Notes under the pieces: generated by a model | Database searches by the model: none | The model's input: only the letters and a program-made list of their open reading frames with translations | Told to the model about the DNA's origin: nothing | Shown: piece by piece, positions 1 through 7,830 of the stretch | How positions within the stretch are numbered: position 1 is the stretch's first letter | How the letters are laid out: every line of letters begins with the position of its first letter | Position numbers and translations under genes: made by a program | From: Rhodoblastus acidophilus | GTDB lineage: Bacteria > Pseudomonadota > Alphaproteobacteria > Rhizobiales > Beijerinckiaceae | Direction: 5' to 3' | Length of the DNA: 64,000 nucleotides | NCBI RefSeq assembly: GCF_900187365.1 | Contig: NZ_FYDG01000008.1 | Location: forward strand, 83,772 to 147,771

Positions 1-1993
1 TGGCGCCGTAGCGGCATTTGACCCGGCACAGCTGGCACGGCGACCCACATTCGCGGCGACGCGGAATCCAGGCCCAGCGCCGCACGAAACTCAACGCCGA
101 AAATGTCGCGCCGAGCGGGCACAGGTAACGGCAGAAGAACTTGTAATGGAACAGGCCCAGGATCAGCAGCGCGACCGCATAGAGCACGAACGGGACGGAG
201 CGCATGAAGATCAGGGTGATCGAGGTCTTGAACGGCTCGACCTCGGCGACCCGTTCCGCCTGCGACGAGAAGAACAGCGCCGTGACCACAATCGCCGCCA
301 GCACCAGGAATTTGGGCAGTCGAGCGAGGCGCTCGTAGCGGCGTGGCAGCGCGAGCTGGCGAATTTTTGTGATGCGCGCAATTTCGCCGACGAATTCCTG
401 CAAGGCGCCGAACGGGCACAACCAGCCGCAAAACGTGCCGCGCCCCCAGACGAACAGGGCGAGCAGGCCAAACGCCGCCACCATCAGCGTCGGCGGATCC
501 CACAGCAGGAAGGCGAAGGTCCCCTCGCCCTTGATCGCCTTGATCAGGCCGAACAGCCAGACGATGGACACTTGCGCCTGCGCGATCCAGCCAATGAAAA
601 CCAGGGTGAAGGCGAGAAAACTCAGCCGGAAGATTTTTAGCGCGCGCGGCGAACGGGCCAGCCGCCTTTGCCCGGCCAGCGCAAACGCCAGCACGACGAG
701 GCCCGCCGTCAGAATCGAGACGTCGCGCGCGCGGCTCGCCCAGATCGAGCCGAGGCCCAGCCCCTTGTCTTCGGGCGGCAGGTCGAACAGATCGGGCGGC
801 AGGCTGTAGTCGAGCTTGAAATCGACCGGGAATTTCTCGGGATAGACGAGGCCCTTCTCGCGAATGACGCGCAGCGACACCTGCGAGGGCGAGGCCGGAT
901 CGAACGCGGCTTCCGGCGCGATGCGCATCACCGCGACATCGGCGCGGGCGAGATCGAGGCCAGGCGCGTCCAGATCGAGCCGGTCGCGCCAGACGAAATC
1001 GCGCCAGGCCACCGGCGCGCCCGCCTGCGCCAGACCGATCAGATCGGGGGTGGCGCCGGGGACGAAATTGTCCGGCATGAAGGTCCAGCGCCCCGCCGAG
1101 ATCGCCATCATCGCCGGGGCGCCGTCGAGCTGGCCCATCAGCTTGCGCCAGCCGGCCTCGCCGAGCAGGTTGCGCCCGATGATCGGCACATCCACCTGCG
1201 CCAGATAGAGGTCGGCGAAGGCGCCGTGGGGGTCCTTGACGGCCTCGTCGTCGAGCCCCTCGGCTTCCGTGCCCTTGTAAGCTTTCTCGACGTCGGCGTT
1301 GGCGACGCGCAGATGGCGGATGTAGCCGCGCGCCAGCATTTGCGAAAAGCTCAGTTGTTCGAACACGTTCTCCCGGATCTTGGCTGCGCGGTTAGGGTCG
1401 CGCCCCCGCGAAAAGCCGAGGCGCTCGCGCGCCACCTGCAAGGCGGAATTGACGATGGTTTCGTTGATGATGCGCACGGAGGCCGTGGCCTTGGACACCC
1501 CGTCGATCTCCGCCGCCACGCCGTCGCGGGTTTTGGCGCCGCTGCGCCCCGGCGGCACGATCTTGATCGACTGGCTGAGCGACAACCCCTCATATTGCTT
1601 GACGAATTCGTTGAGAGGCTCCGGCCCGAGACCATCGACGAACACCGGCTCGTGCTGCGACAGCACGCGCACGCTCAAAAGGGCGCCATTGGGCCGCACC
1701 GCGATGGCCAGATTGACCGGCGTGCCGGAAAAGCCGGGAATCGGCTGGAAATCCTCGGATTCAAACAGATAGGCGACGAGCACGTCGTCATTGTAGCTCT
1801 GCTTGAAGATCGGCCAGATCGGCAAGGCGGGATCGCGCGGGCCGACAATATAAGGCTTGGGGAACAGCAGCTCGACGCCGGCGCGGTCGAGCGTCGCGGC
1901 GGCGGCGGCCGTCAATCCGCACAGCAGCATGAGCAGGGCCGCGCCGAGGCGCGCCAGCGGCCCGCGCCGGCAGACGCCGTTTCCCTTCCGCAT
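1..1993 (-). CDS. nosR: NosR-type FMN-binding polyferredoxin regulator of N2O respiration (3' end beyond window)
   Basis: NosR-family proteins are membrane flavo/iron-sulfur proteins needed for expression and activity of nitrous oxide reductase. The visible 664 codons start with a hydrophobic signal (about residues 12-35), followed by a periplasmic region with PGFSGTPVNLAIAV, typical of NosR. An FMN-attachment-like motif SKAT lies near residue 165. The C-terminal membrane part has CGWLCPFGALQEF and CRYLCPLGA ferredoxin motifs, then CGSPCQLCRVKC at the window edge. The start ATG at 1993 follows a strong GGGAGGGG ribosome site. Family members are usually somewhat over 700 residues, so only the extreme C-terminus is missing. 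It diverges from a NosP-NahK-like pair. The nosZ gene is expected to the left, outside the window. NirI is the closest alternative. Confidence 0.88.
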   Translation of the reverse strand, partial: MRKGNGVCRRGPLARLGAALLMLLCGLTAAAAATLDRAGVELLFPKPYIVGPRDPALPIWPIFKQSYNDDVLVAYLFESEDFQPIPGFSGTPVNLAIAVRPNGALLSVRVLSQHEPVFVDGLGPEPLNEFVKQYEGLSLSQSIKIVPPGRSGAKTRDGVAAEIDGVSKATASVRIINETIVNSALQVARERLGFSRGRDPNRAAKIRENVFEQLSFSQMLARGYIRHLRVANADVEKAYKGTEAEGLDDEAVKDPHGAFADLYLAQVDVPIIGRNLLGEAGWRKLMGQLDGAPAMMAISAGRWTFMPDNFVPGATPDLIGLAQAGAPVAWRDFVWRDRLDLDAPGLDLARADVAVMRIAPEAAFDPASPSQVSLRVIREKGLVYPEKFPVDFKLDYSLPPDLFDLPPEDKGLGLGSIWASRARDVSILTAGLVVLAFALAGQRRLARSPRALKIFRLSFLAFTLVFIGWIAQAQVSIVWLFGLIKAIKGEGTFAFLLWDPPTLMVAAFGLLALFVWGRGTFCGWLCPFGALQEFVGEIARITKIRQLALPRRYERLARLPKFLVLAAIVVTALFFSSQAERVAEVEPFKTSITLIFMRSVPFVLYAVALLILGLFHYKFFCRYLCPLGATFSALSFVRRWAWIPRRRECGSPCQLCRVKCRYGA

Positions 1994-2081
1994 TTCCCCT
2001 CCCGAGCGCATTCACGCCAGAGTCTTGTTCTTGTTTGTTTGTTCGCAGCCAAACCCGGGCGCGCGCCAAAGCTTTGGCAGG

Positions 2082-2111
2082 TTGTGCGAGGCGGAAAACA
2101 TCGCCTATAGT
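2082..2111 (+). promoter_or_regulatory. Candidate sigma-70 promoter for the nosP-nahK-like pair
   Basis: TTGTGC and TATAGT are separated by 18 bp, about 100 bp before the TTG start at 2209. It lies in the 215-bp divergent region between nosR and the FIST gene. This is a motif match only. Confidence 0.35.
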
Positions 2112-2208
2112 ACTTTCTCACAATTGCGCGCGAACCCGCCGCGCCGAAAGGCCAAGGCGGGCGCCAAGACGCTGAAAATCCGGCCGGTCCGGACCAGGGG
2201 AGCATCCG

Positions 2209-3408
2209 TTGGGAGGGAGCGAACAGGCGGAGCGCGACGGCGTGTTGGTCGCCTGCAGCGGCGCCGACAACGCCGAACAGGCGGCGCGCGAGATCGCGGC
2301 GGAAGTCGCCCGGCTGTCGCCGGACGAAGCGCCGCGCGACGCGCTGGCGGGACTCATCTGCTTCGTCTGCGCCAATTACGACGCCGGCCTGTTCGCGGCC
2401 GAACTTTCCAGGGCTCTGCCCGGCGTGCCCGTTTACGGCTGCACCACGGCGGGCGAGCTGACCCCGTCGGGCTGGGCCTCGCGCACCGTGGTGGCGCTGG
2501 GCTTTTTGCGCCGGGATTTCGCGCTGCTCGCCCATCTGTGCGAGGACCTGTCGCATTTTTCGGTCGAGGCCGGCCGCGCCGCCTTCATGGCGACGCGCGA
2601 CGCGCTGATCGCCAGCGACCCGCGCATTGAGCCGGAACATTGTTTCGGGCTGCTGCTGATCGACGGCCTGTGCCGCCGCGAGGAGGCGGTGATTTCGGCG
2701 CTTTATTCCGCGCTCGACGACATTCCCGTGGTCGGCGGCTCGGCCGGGGACGCCCTGAGCTTCGACAAGACCTTCATGATCCGCGACGGCCAGGTTTACA
2801 GCGACGCCGCGCTGCTGCTGCTGTTCCACACCCGCCTGCCGTTCGCGCCGTTCAAATGCGATTATTTCGAGCCGACGCGCGCCAAGCTGGTGGTGACCGA
2901 CGCCGACACCGACCTGCGCATCGTGCGCGAACTCAACGCCGAGCCGGCGGCCACCGAATACGCCCACGCCGTCGGGGTGATGGAGAGCAAGCTGGAGCCG
3001 TCCTCCTTCGCCTCGCATCCGGTTCTCGTGGGGGTGGGCGGCCAATATTACGCGCGCTCGATTCAGAAGGTGAACGCCGACGGCTCGCTGTCGTTCTTCT
3101 GCGCCATCGACGAGGGGCTGGTGCTGACCGTCGCCAAGCCGCGCGATCCCTATGAAAGCACGCTGGCGACCTTTCAGGACATGGAGGCGCAGCTCGGCCC
3201 GGTGTCGCTCTATATCGGCTTCGATTGCGTGCTGCGGCGGCTCGACGCCGAGCGGCGCCAGATCTCCCGCCGGCTGTCCGAATTGTACCGCTCCCACAAC
3301 GTGATCGGCTTCAACACCTACGGCGAACAGTTCCGCTCCATGCACGTCAACCAGACTTTCACCGGAATCGCGCTGGGGCAGCGCGGTCGGGAGGACGCGG
3401 CGGGATGA
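2209..3408 (+). CDS. nosP: FIST-domain sensor, NosP-like (nitric oxide sensing)
   Basis: A 399-residue soluble protein with a FIST_N domain (about residues 10-215, including VYGCTTAGELTPSGW and VVGGSAGD) and a FIST_C domain (about 220-385). FIST proteins sense small ligands. The NosP subgroup binds NO through heme and controls a partner histidine kinase encoded beside it, and such a kinase follows here with an ATGA overlap. The TTG start is preceded by AGGGGAG at a good distance, and no upstream ATG fits better. The heme ligand cannot be assigned by eye, so NO sensing is inferred from family and context. A FIST sensor for another ligand is the alternative. Confidence 0.8.
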   Translation: MGGSEQAERDGVLVACSGADNAEQAAREIAAEVARLSPDEAPRDALAGLICFVCANYDAGLFAAELSRALPGVPVYGCTTAGELTPSGWASRTVVALGFLRRDFALLAHLCEDLSHFSVEAGRAAFMATRDALIASDPRIEPEHCFGLLLIDGLCRREEAVISALYSALDDIPVVGGSAGDALSFDKTFMIRDGQVYSDAALLLLFHTRLPFAPFKCDYFEPTRAKLVVTDADTDLRIVRELNAEPAATEYAHAVGVMESKLEPSSFASHPVLVGVGGQYYARSIQKVNADGSLSFFCAIDEGLVLTVAKPRDPYESTLATFQDMEAQLGPVSLYIGFDCVLRRLDAERRQISRRLSELYRSHNVIGFNTYGEQFRSMHVNQTFTGIALGQRGREDAAG

Positions 3409-4739
3409 ACATGAACCTGCATGGCGGCGAAAGCGTGGATGAGCTGAAGCGGCGCATCGCCAAGCTGGAGAAGATCAACAGCGCGCTGATGTCGCGCGTC
3501 GAACGCTCGGTGGACAGCCAGTTCAACGCCTTTTCCCTTTTTGAAACCGCCATCTCGCTCGACCATCAGGTGCGTCGCCGCACCCAGGAGCTGTCCCAGG
3601 CGATGCGCTCGCTGGAAAAGGCCAAGCGGCAGGCGGAGGCGGCCTCGTCGCTGAAAACCACTTTCGTCACCTCGGTCGGCCATGACCTGCTGCAGCCGCT
3701 CAACGCCGCCCGTCTCGCGCTGTCGGCGCTGGGCGAACTGCCGGCGACGCCGGAAGCGGGCGTGCTGGTCGAACAGGTCGACCGCAGCCTGATCGCGCTG
3801 GAAGATTTGATTCGCACCCTGCTCGACCTGTCGAAACTCGACGCCGGCGTGATGAAGCCAGACGTCCGCACCTTCGAGCTTAATGAGGTGCTGGAGCCGC
3901 TGGCGCGCGACTTCGCCTATTTTGCGCAGAAGCGCGGGCTGAAGCTGAAAATCTTTCCGTCGAAACTCTATGTGCGTTCCGACCCGTCCATGCTGCGGCG
4001 CATCCTGCAAAACCTGATCGCCAACGCGCTGCGCTACACCGCCCATGGCGGCGTGCTCGTCGGGGCGCGGCCGCGCGGCGAGCGCGTGCTGGTGCAGGTG
4101 TCCGACACCGGGCCGGGCATACCCGAGGCCAAGCGCGAGGCGATTTTCCAGGAGTTCAAGCGCGCCCATAGCGACATCCCCGGCGAAACCGGATTCGGGC
4201 TGGGCCTCGCCATCGTGCGCCGATTCGCCCAGGCGCTCGACCATCCCGTGCGGCTCGCGTCCAATGTGGGGCATGGCTCGACCTTTTATGTGCGGCTGCC
4301 GCGCGCCGCGCCGGCGCCCAAGGATCTGCCGGCGCCGCCGCCGTTGCTGCGGCTGTTCCACAGCCCGATCGCCGGCGCGAAAATCCTGCTGATCGAGAAC
4401 GAGCCTTCCGTCAGCGAGGCCATGGTGACGCTGCTGGAGCGCTGGGGCTGCGACGTCGCGGTCTCCGTGTCCGGCGACGAGGCGCTGGAGCGGCTGCGGG
4501 CGCTGCCGACGGCGCCGCATATCGTGATCGCCGACCTGCATCTCAATAATGACGAGCGCGGCACTCAGGCCATCGCGCGCGTGCGGGCGACGCTGGGAAG
4601 CGACGTGCCCGCGCTGATCGTCACGGCCGACCATTCGGCCAAATCGGAGGAGGAGGTGCGCGCCGCCGGGCTGGAAATGCTGAGAAAGCCGGTGCGGCCG
4701 GCGGAAATGCGGTCGCTGCTGTCGTTCCTGCTGACCTAA
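3405..4739 (+). CDS. nahK: Hybrid histidine kinase, NahK-like partner of the FIST sensor
   Basis: A 444-residue cytoplasmic hybrid kinase without membrane segments. It has an N-terminal coiled coil (residues 10-85), a phosphoacceptor box VGHDLLQPLN with His93, an N box around LIANALR (204-210), G boxes DTGPGIP and GFGLGLAI, and a C-terminal receiver (325-444) with Asp377 and Lys428. The HDLLQPLNAARL form of the H box is that of NahK/ErcS'-type kinases. The receiver has IENEP where most have DDEP, so its acidic pocket is altered. The ATG overlaps the stop of the FIST gene and has a GGGAGGA site, so the two are probably co-translated. The phosphotransfer target is not in the window. Confidence 0.82.
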   Translation: MNMNLHGGESVDELKRRIAKLEKINSALMSRVERSVDSQFNAFSLFETAISLDHQVRRRTQELSQAMRSLEKAKRQAEAASSLKTTFVTSVGHDLLQPLNAARLALSALGELPATPEAGVLVEQVDRSLIALEDLIRTLLDLSKLDAGVMKPDVRTFELNEVLEPLARDFAYFAQKRGLKLKIFPSKLYVRSDPSMLRRILQNLIANALRYTAHGGVLVGARPRGERVLVQVSDTGPGIPEAKREAIFQEFKRAHSDIPGETGFGLGLAIVRRFAQALDHPVRLASNVGHGSTFYVRLPRAAPAPKDLPAPPPLLRLFHSPIAGAKILLIENEPSVSEAMVTLLERWGCDVAVSVSGDEALERLRALPTAPHIVIADLHLNNDERGTQAIARVRATLGSDVPALIVTADHSAKSEEEVRAAGLEMLRKPVRPAEMRSLLSFLLT

Positions 4740-4776
4740 GGCGCACGCAAGACGGACATCAACAAGTAGCCGACAT

Positions 4777-4808
4777 AAAAAATTGGCCGGCATCTTGCGA
4801 TACCGGCC
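4777..4808 (-). terminator. Rho-independent terminator after pucBA copy 1
   Basis: On the minus strand a 10-bp stem (GGCCGGTATC / GATGCCGGCC, one G-T pair) with loop GCAA is followed by AATTTTTT. It lies 25 bp past the pucA stop and also separates puc from the convergent kinase gene. Confidence 0.85.
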
Positions 4809-4832
4809 TGATCGCCTGAACGGCGGTCGGCA

Positions 4833-5018
4833 TTAGCCGACGATCGAGGTCTCGATCGCAGCAGCCTTCTTGAGGCCGCCCTGCCAGTAAGCCGGGAACC
4901 ACGTGGTGTTCGACAGAATGGCGACGTGCACGAGGATCGCGATCACAGTCACGGAGCCGAGCAGCAGCGGCAGGCCAACGCTCGGGTTGACGACGGTCCA
5001 AATCTTGCCCTGGTTCAT
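4833..5018 (-). CDS. pucA: LH2 antenna alpha subunit (copy 1)
   Basis: A 61-residue single-span antenna polypeptide that binds B850 bacteriochlorophyll a in the peripheral light-harvesting complex. It begins [12 protein letters not shown], the Rps. acidophila LH2 alpha N-terminus, and has the Mg-ligand His31 in the membrane span. Tyr44 and Trp45 (WFPAYWQGG) are the pair that hydrogen-bond the B850 acetyl groups, so a B800-850 rather than a B800-820 spectrum is expected. Residue 37 is Asn instead of His, and a tail AIETSIVG extends past the classical end KKAA. It follows pucB by 12 bp with AAGGAG before the ATG. Confidence 0.97.
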   Translation of the reverse strand: MNQGKIWTVVNPSVGLPLLLGSVTVIAILVHVAILSNTTWFPAYWQGGLKKAAAIETSIVG

Positions 5019-5030
5019 GTCAGGAGCTCC

Positions 5031-5159
5031 TTAGTGCAGCCAGGGGGAGAAAGCGAACGCGAGGACGTGCGCGAAGATCGCGATCACGAAGAACACGCGG
5101 GTGCCGTCGATAACGTGCTTGTGAAGCTCTTCGGCTTCGGCAGCGGACAAAGCAGCCAT
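5031..5159 (-). CDS. pucB: LH2 antenna beta subunit (copy 1)
   Basis: A 42-residue beta polypeptide, [15 protein letters not shown]..., with one membrane helix and a C-terminal SPWLH. The membrane His in IFAHVLAF is the B850 ligand, and the His in ELHKH lies at the B800 end. It is the first gene of pucBA. Compared with copy 2 (5813-5959) it lacks about six N-terminal residues and has HKH where copy 2 has HKY. It is too short for most gene callers. The assignment rests on the adjacent alpha gene and on strong similarity to known LH2 beta chains. Confidence 0.95.
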   Translation of the reverse strand: MAALSAAEAEELHKHVIDGTRVFFVIAIFAHVLAFAFSPWLH

Positions 5160-5277
5160 TGTTAACCTCTCAAAAAAACGCCACTGATTATTCGTGCTAA
5201 CCTGCACGCAGGCACCGGTGGCAAGGTGGCGCGCTTAGGCAAAATCGAGCCGACTTCGCTGCTGCAACGCTGGTGTC

Positions 5278-5305
5278 ACTATATCTTGCCATTTTGTAAT
5301 GTCAA
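5278..5305 (-). promoter_or_regulatory. Promoter of pucBA copy 1
   Basis: On the minus strand TTGACA (5305-5300) and TATAGT (5283-5278) are 16 bp apart, about 120 bp before pucB. The same arrangement occurs before copy 2. The rest of the non-coding stretch 5160-5614 holds the PpsR box, the copy 2 terminator and a short stem-loop; I see no gene in it. Confidence 0.75.
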
Positions 5306-5317
5306 ATTCACTTGACA
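5300..5317. promoter_or_regulatory. PpsR/CrtJ operator at pucBA copy 1
   Basis: TGTCAAATTCACTTGACA fits the TGT-N12-ACA palindrome bound by the aerobic photosynthesis repressor PpsR/CrtJ. It covers the -35 hexamer of the puc promoter, a position that would block RNA polymerase. It is repeated exactly at copy 2. Confidence 0.8.
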
Positions 5318-5465
5318 TGAAGCTGTGCAAAACTTTCCATTATTTCTCAAAGCCTTAGGTAAGAAACACGTGAAAGAGCGCCTTAGCCGCGGCAATTTGT
5401 CCACCCCCAATACGCCAATTAAAAATGGCGCGACGATGACGGCGCAGACTGAAACATCAAACGGG

Positions 5466-5506
5466 CTCAAAAATCAAAACGGTCGGCATCATCCGATGCC
5501 GACCGT
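5466..5506 (-). terminator. Terminator after pucBA copy 2
   Basis: A 12-bp perfect stem (ACGGTCGGCATC / GATGCCGACCGT, loop GGAT) is followed on the minus strand by TTTGATTTTT. It lies about 110 bp downstream of pucA copy 2 and insulates copy 1 from read-through. Confidence 0.8.
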
Positions 5507-5566
5507 CTGTTTCTTCCGGTTTCACATGCTCGACCGACGACCCCAAGGAGCGGCGGTGGACGCGCC

Positions 5567-5586
5567 GCACACCATCGGCGGTGTGC
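5567..5586 (-). other. Stem-loop in the 3' UTR of pucBA copy 2
   Basis: GCACACC and GGTGTGC form a 7-bp stem with a 6-nt loop just after the pucA stop, before the true terminator. It has no T-tract. Such structures often protect antenna mRNA ends from 3' exonucleases. Confidence 0.45.
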
Positions 5587-5614
5587 CGTCACATGCGGCA
5601 GCCGTCAGGCGGCG

Positions 5615-5800
5615 TCAGCCGACGATCGTGGTCTCGATCGCAGCGGCCTTCTTCAGGCCACCCTGCCAGTAGGCCGGGAACCACTTGGTGTTCGACAGCA
5701 CAGCGAGGTGAACGAGAATGGCGATGACGGTCACGGAGCCGAGCAGCAGCGGCAGGCCAACGCTCGGGTTGACGACGGTCCAGATCTTGCCCTGGTTCAT
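5615..5800 (-). CDS. pucA: LH2 antenna alpha subunit (copy 2)
   Basis: A 61-residue alpha polypeptide nearly identical to copy 1. His31, Tyr44 and Trp45 are kept, so it should also give a B850-type ring. Differences from copy 1 are conservative changes around residues 32-34 (HLAVL against HVAIL), Lys instead of Thr at position 39, and Thr in the C-terminal tail AIETTIVG. The start is preceded by the same AAGGAGCTCCTGAC leader as copy 1, so ribosome loading should be equal. Confidence 0.97.
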   Translation of the reverse strand: MNQGKIWTVVNPSVGLPLLLGSVTVIAILVHLAVLSNTKWFPAYWQGGLKKAAAIETTIVG

Positions 5801-5812
5801 GTCAGGAGCTCC

Positions 5813-5959
5813 TTAGTGCAGCCAGGGGGAGAAAGCGAACGCGAGAACGTGCGCGAAGATCGCGATCACGAAGAACACGCGGGTGCCGTCGATAACGTAC
5901 TTGTGAAGCTCTTCAGCTTCGGCTGCGGTCAAGCCGGTCAGCCCCTTTACATCAGCCAT
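5813..5959 (-). CDS. pucB: LH2 antenna beta subunit (copy 2)
   Basis: A 48-residue beta polypeptide, [21 protein letters not shown]..., with a core nearly identical to copy 1 through SPWLH. The N-terminus is longer and keeps the [10 protein letters not shown] form seen in Rps. acidophila beta chains. It starts the second pucBA operon, 12 bp before pucA. The tandem layout and near identity point to a recent duplication or ongoing gene conversion. Confidence 0.95.
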   Translation of the reverse strand: MADVKGLTGLTAAEAEELHKYVIDGTRVFFVIAIFAHVLAFAFSPWLH

Positions 5960-6076
5960 GTCAACCTCTCAAATTTTTCGCCACGCTTTTTTTCGTGCTA
6001 AACCGCACGTTGATCACCGGTGGCGCGGTGGCGCAACTTGTGCGAAACTGAGCTTCGCCGTCGCAGCGCAGGTGTC

Positions 6077-6104
6077 ACTATAGATTGCCGCTTTGTAATG
6101 TCAA
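6077..6104 (-). promoter_or_regulatory. Promoter of pucBA copy 2
   Basis: On the minus strand TTGACA (6104-6099) and TATAGT (6082-6077) have a 16-bp spacer that differs from copy 1 at only a few bases. The 5960-6369 non-coding stretch holds this promoter, its PpsR box and the catalase promoter; I see no gene in it. Confidence 0.75.
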
Positions 6105-6116
6105 ATTCACTTGACA
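6099..6116. promoter_or_regulatory. PpsR/CrtJ operator at pucBA copy 2
   Basis: The identical 18-bp palindrome TGTCAAATTCACTTGACA overlaps the -35 hexamer, as at copy 1. Both antenna operons should be repressed together under oxygen. Confidence 0.8.
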
Positions 6117-6314
6117 TGGAAACGCATTTCTGAACGACACGTGATTTCCGTAGCCGAAACAACATTTTAAATGGTGAACGCCGGCGCAGATCGCGTCGCG
6201 CGCGGCGAAAATTGCGGCAATTACGGAGAAAAATAGTACGGGGCCTCTATGAGACCTGAGCGCCCCATTCGCGCCGGACGCAACCTAAAGCTTTGTTCAA
6301 ATTTATGTATTTTC

Positions 6315-6339
6315 GGAACGCCGCGCCGCGCCGCCCGTT
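6315..6339 (+). promoter_or_regulatory. EcfG-type general stress promoter
   Basis: GGAAC and CGTT are separated by exactly 16 bp, the consensus for the alphaproteobacterial general stress sigma factor EcfG. It ends 30 bp before the manganese catalase start, leaving a short leader that contains GGAGG. Confidence 0.7.
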
Positions 6340-6369
6340 GTCGACCCAGGGCACGCATGCGGAGGCTTC

Positions 6370-7245
6370 ATGTTCATTCACAACAAGAAACTGCAATACA
6401 CGGTCAGGGTCGCCCGACCGAATCCCGTCCTCGCGAGTTTCATGCTGGAGCAGTTCGGCGGCCCGCAGGGCGAGCTGGCCGCGGCCATGCGCTATTTCAC
6501 CCAGGCGCTCGGGGAGGTCGATCCCGGCCGCAAGGACATGCTGATGGACATCGCCACCGAGGAGCTCAGCCATCTTGAGATCATCGGCAGCATCGTGGCC
6601 ATGCTCAACAAGGGCTCCAAGGGCAAGTTGGCAGAAGGCGCGGACGAACAGGCCGACCTTTACCGCTCGCTGTCGCAAGGCTGTTCGGTGCAGACCGAAG
6701 CCCTGCTCTACGGCGGCGGCCCGTCGCTGACCAATTCCTCCGGCGTGCCGTGGACGGCGGCCTATATCGACTCCATCGGCGATCCCAGCGCCGATCTGCG
6801 CTCGAACATCGCCGCCGAAAGCCGCGCCAAGATCGTCTATGAGCGGCTGATCAACGTCACCGACGACGCCGACGTGAAGGACGCCCTGACCTTCCTGATG
6901 ACCCGCGAGATCGCGCATCAGAAGAGTTTTGAGAAGGCGCTCTACGCCATCCACGACAATTTCCCGCCCGGAAAACTCCAGGGCAAGCCGGAATTCGCCA
7001 ATCTCTACGTTCACGCCTCGCATGGCGAGGGCGAGACTCTCGGCCCCTGGAACAGCGGCGCCGACTGGCGCCGGCTCGACGATGTCGAAAGCGCCCTGCC
7101 GCTCAATGGCGGCGACGGTCAGGCGGAGGTGAAGCTCAGTTCGGACGAGAACCGGTTCATCGAAGCCCTCGTCTTGCGCACGCGCTCCGACCCGGACTCG
7201 CAACCGACCACCGGGGCCGATCTGGGCTCCGAGGGACGCCACTGA
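6370..7245 (+). CDS. Manganese catalase
   Basis: A 291-residue non-heme catalase that dismutates H2O2 with a dimanganese centre. Ligand motifs of the family are visible: Glu35 (GELAAAMRYF), Glu65 and His68 (ATEELSHLEII), a later Glu in AAESRAKIVYERL, and His in REIAHQKSFEKAL. The full length matches the family. There is no signal peptide, so it acts in the cytoplasm. The ATG has GGAGG six bases upstream and an EcfG-type promoter just before, which implies induction in the general stress response. A YciF-like protein follows 32 bp downstream, a common partner of this catalase in Rhizobiales. Confidence 0.92.
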   Translation: MFIHNKKLQYTVRVARPNPVLASFMLEQFGGPQGELAAAMRYFTQALGEVDPGRKDMLMDIATEELSHLEIIGSIVAMLNKGSKGKLAEGADEQADLYRSLSQGCSVQTEALLYGGGPSLTNSSGVPWTAAYIDSIGDPSADLRSNIAAESRAKIVYERLINVTDDADVKDALTFLMTREIAHQKSFEKALYAIHDNFPPGKLQGKPEFANLYVHASHGEGETLGPWNSGADWRRLDDVESALPLNGGDGQAEVKLSSDENRFIEALVLRTRSDPDSQPTTGADLGSEGRH

Positions 7246-7277
7246 TTTCCCCCTCGTTTCAACCTTGGAGATATCCG

Positions 7278-7769
7278 ATGCCGCAGGAAGCTTTGAAGAA
7301 CTTGTTCGTCGCGGGTCTCAGCAACGCCCACGCCATGGAATCGCAGGCCGAGCAATTGCTCAAGCGCCAGATTGAGCGGCTCGACGAATTTCCGGATCTT
7401 AAGGCGCGCCTCCAGACGCATCTCGACGAGACCTACCGGCAGCAGCAGCGAATCGACGCCATTCTGGAATCGCTCGGCGAATCCGCCTCCACCTTGAAGG
7501 ACACGGCCATGTCGCTGTTCGGCAATTTGGCGGCGGCGGCGCATATCCCGGCGGATGACGAAGTGTTGAAGAACTCCTTCGCCAGCTTCGCTTTCGAAAA
7601 TTATGAGACGGCGGCCTACAAGTCGCTGATCGCCATAGCCGAAAGCGCCGGCGTTCCCAGCGCCATCGGCCCGCTGCGCCAGTCGTGCGAGGAAGAGGAA
7701 GCCATGGCGTCCTGGCTGTCGAGCCAGCTCGATTCCGTCACGCGCCGCTTCATCCAGAAGGCGGCGTGA
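7278..7769 (+). CDS. YciE/YciF-like ferritin-fold stress protein (DUF892)
   Basis: A 163-residue all-helical protein of the DUF892 family, a ferritin-like four-helix bundle linked to osmotic, desiccation and oxidative stress. Family features are the opening LKNLFVAGLSNAHAMESQAEQLL, TYRQQQRIDAILESLG in the second helix, and the late EEEEAMASWL. Glu and His residues could bind a metal, but ferroxidase activity is inferred only. It is probably co-transcribed with the manganese catalase. Confidence 0.88.
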   Translation: MPQEALKNLFVAGLSNAHAMESQAEQLLKRQIERLDEFPDLKARLQTHLDETYRQQQRIDAILESLGESASTLKDTAMSLFGNLAAAAHIPADDEVLKNSFASFAFENYETAAYKSLIAIAESAGVPSAIGPLRQSCEEEEAMASWLSSQLDSVTRRFIQKAA

Positions 7770-7830
7770 CCGGTCGCTTCACCCGACAGACGCCCGGCGG
7801 CGCCCGCCCGCGCCGCCGGGCTTTTTGCGC

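Noticed and set aside
668..2110. 480-codon plus-strand frame
   Set aside because: It is antisense to nosR, whose ferredoxin and PGFSGTPVN motifs are unmistakable.
5279..5470. 63-codon frame upstream of pucBA copy 1
   Set aside because: It overlaps the promoter and PpsR box and has no counterpart upstream of copy 2.
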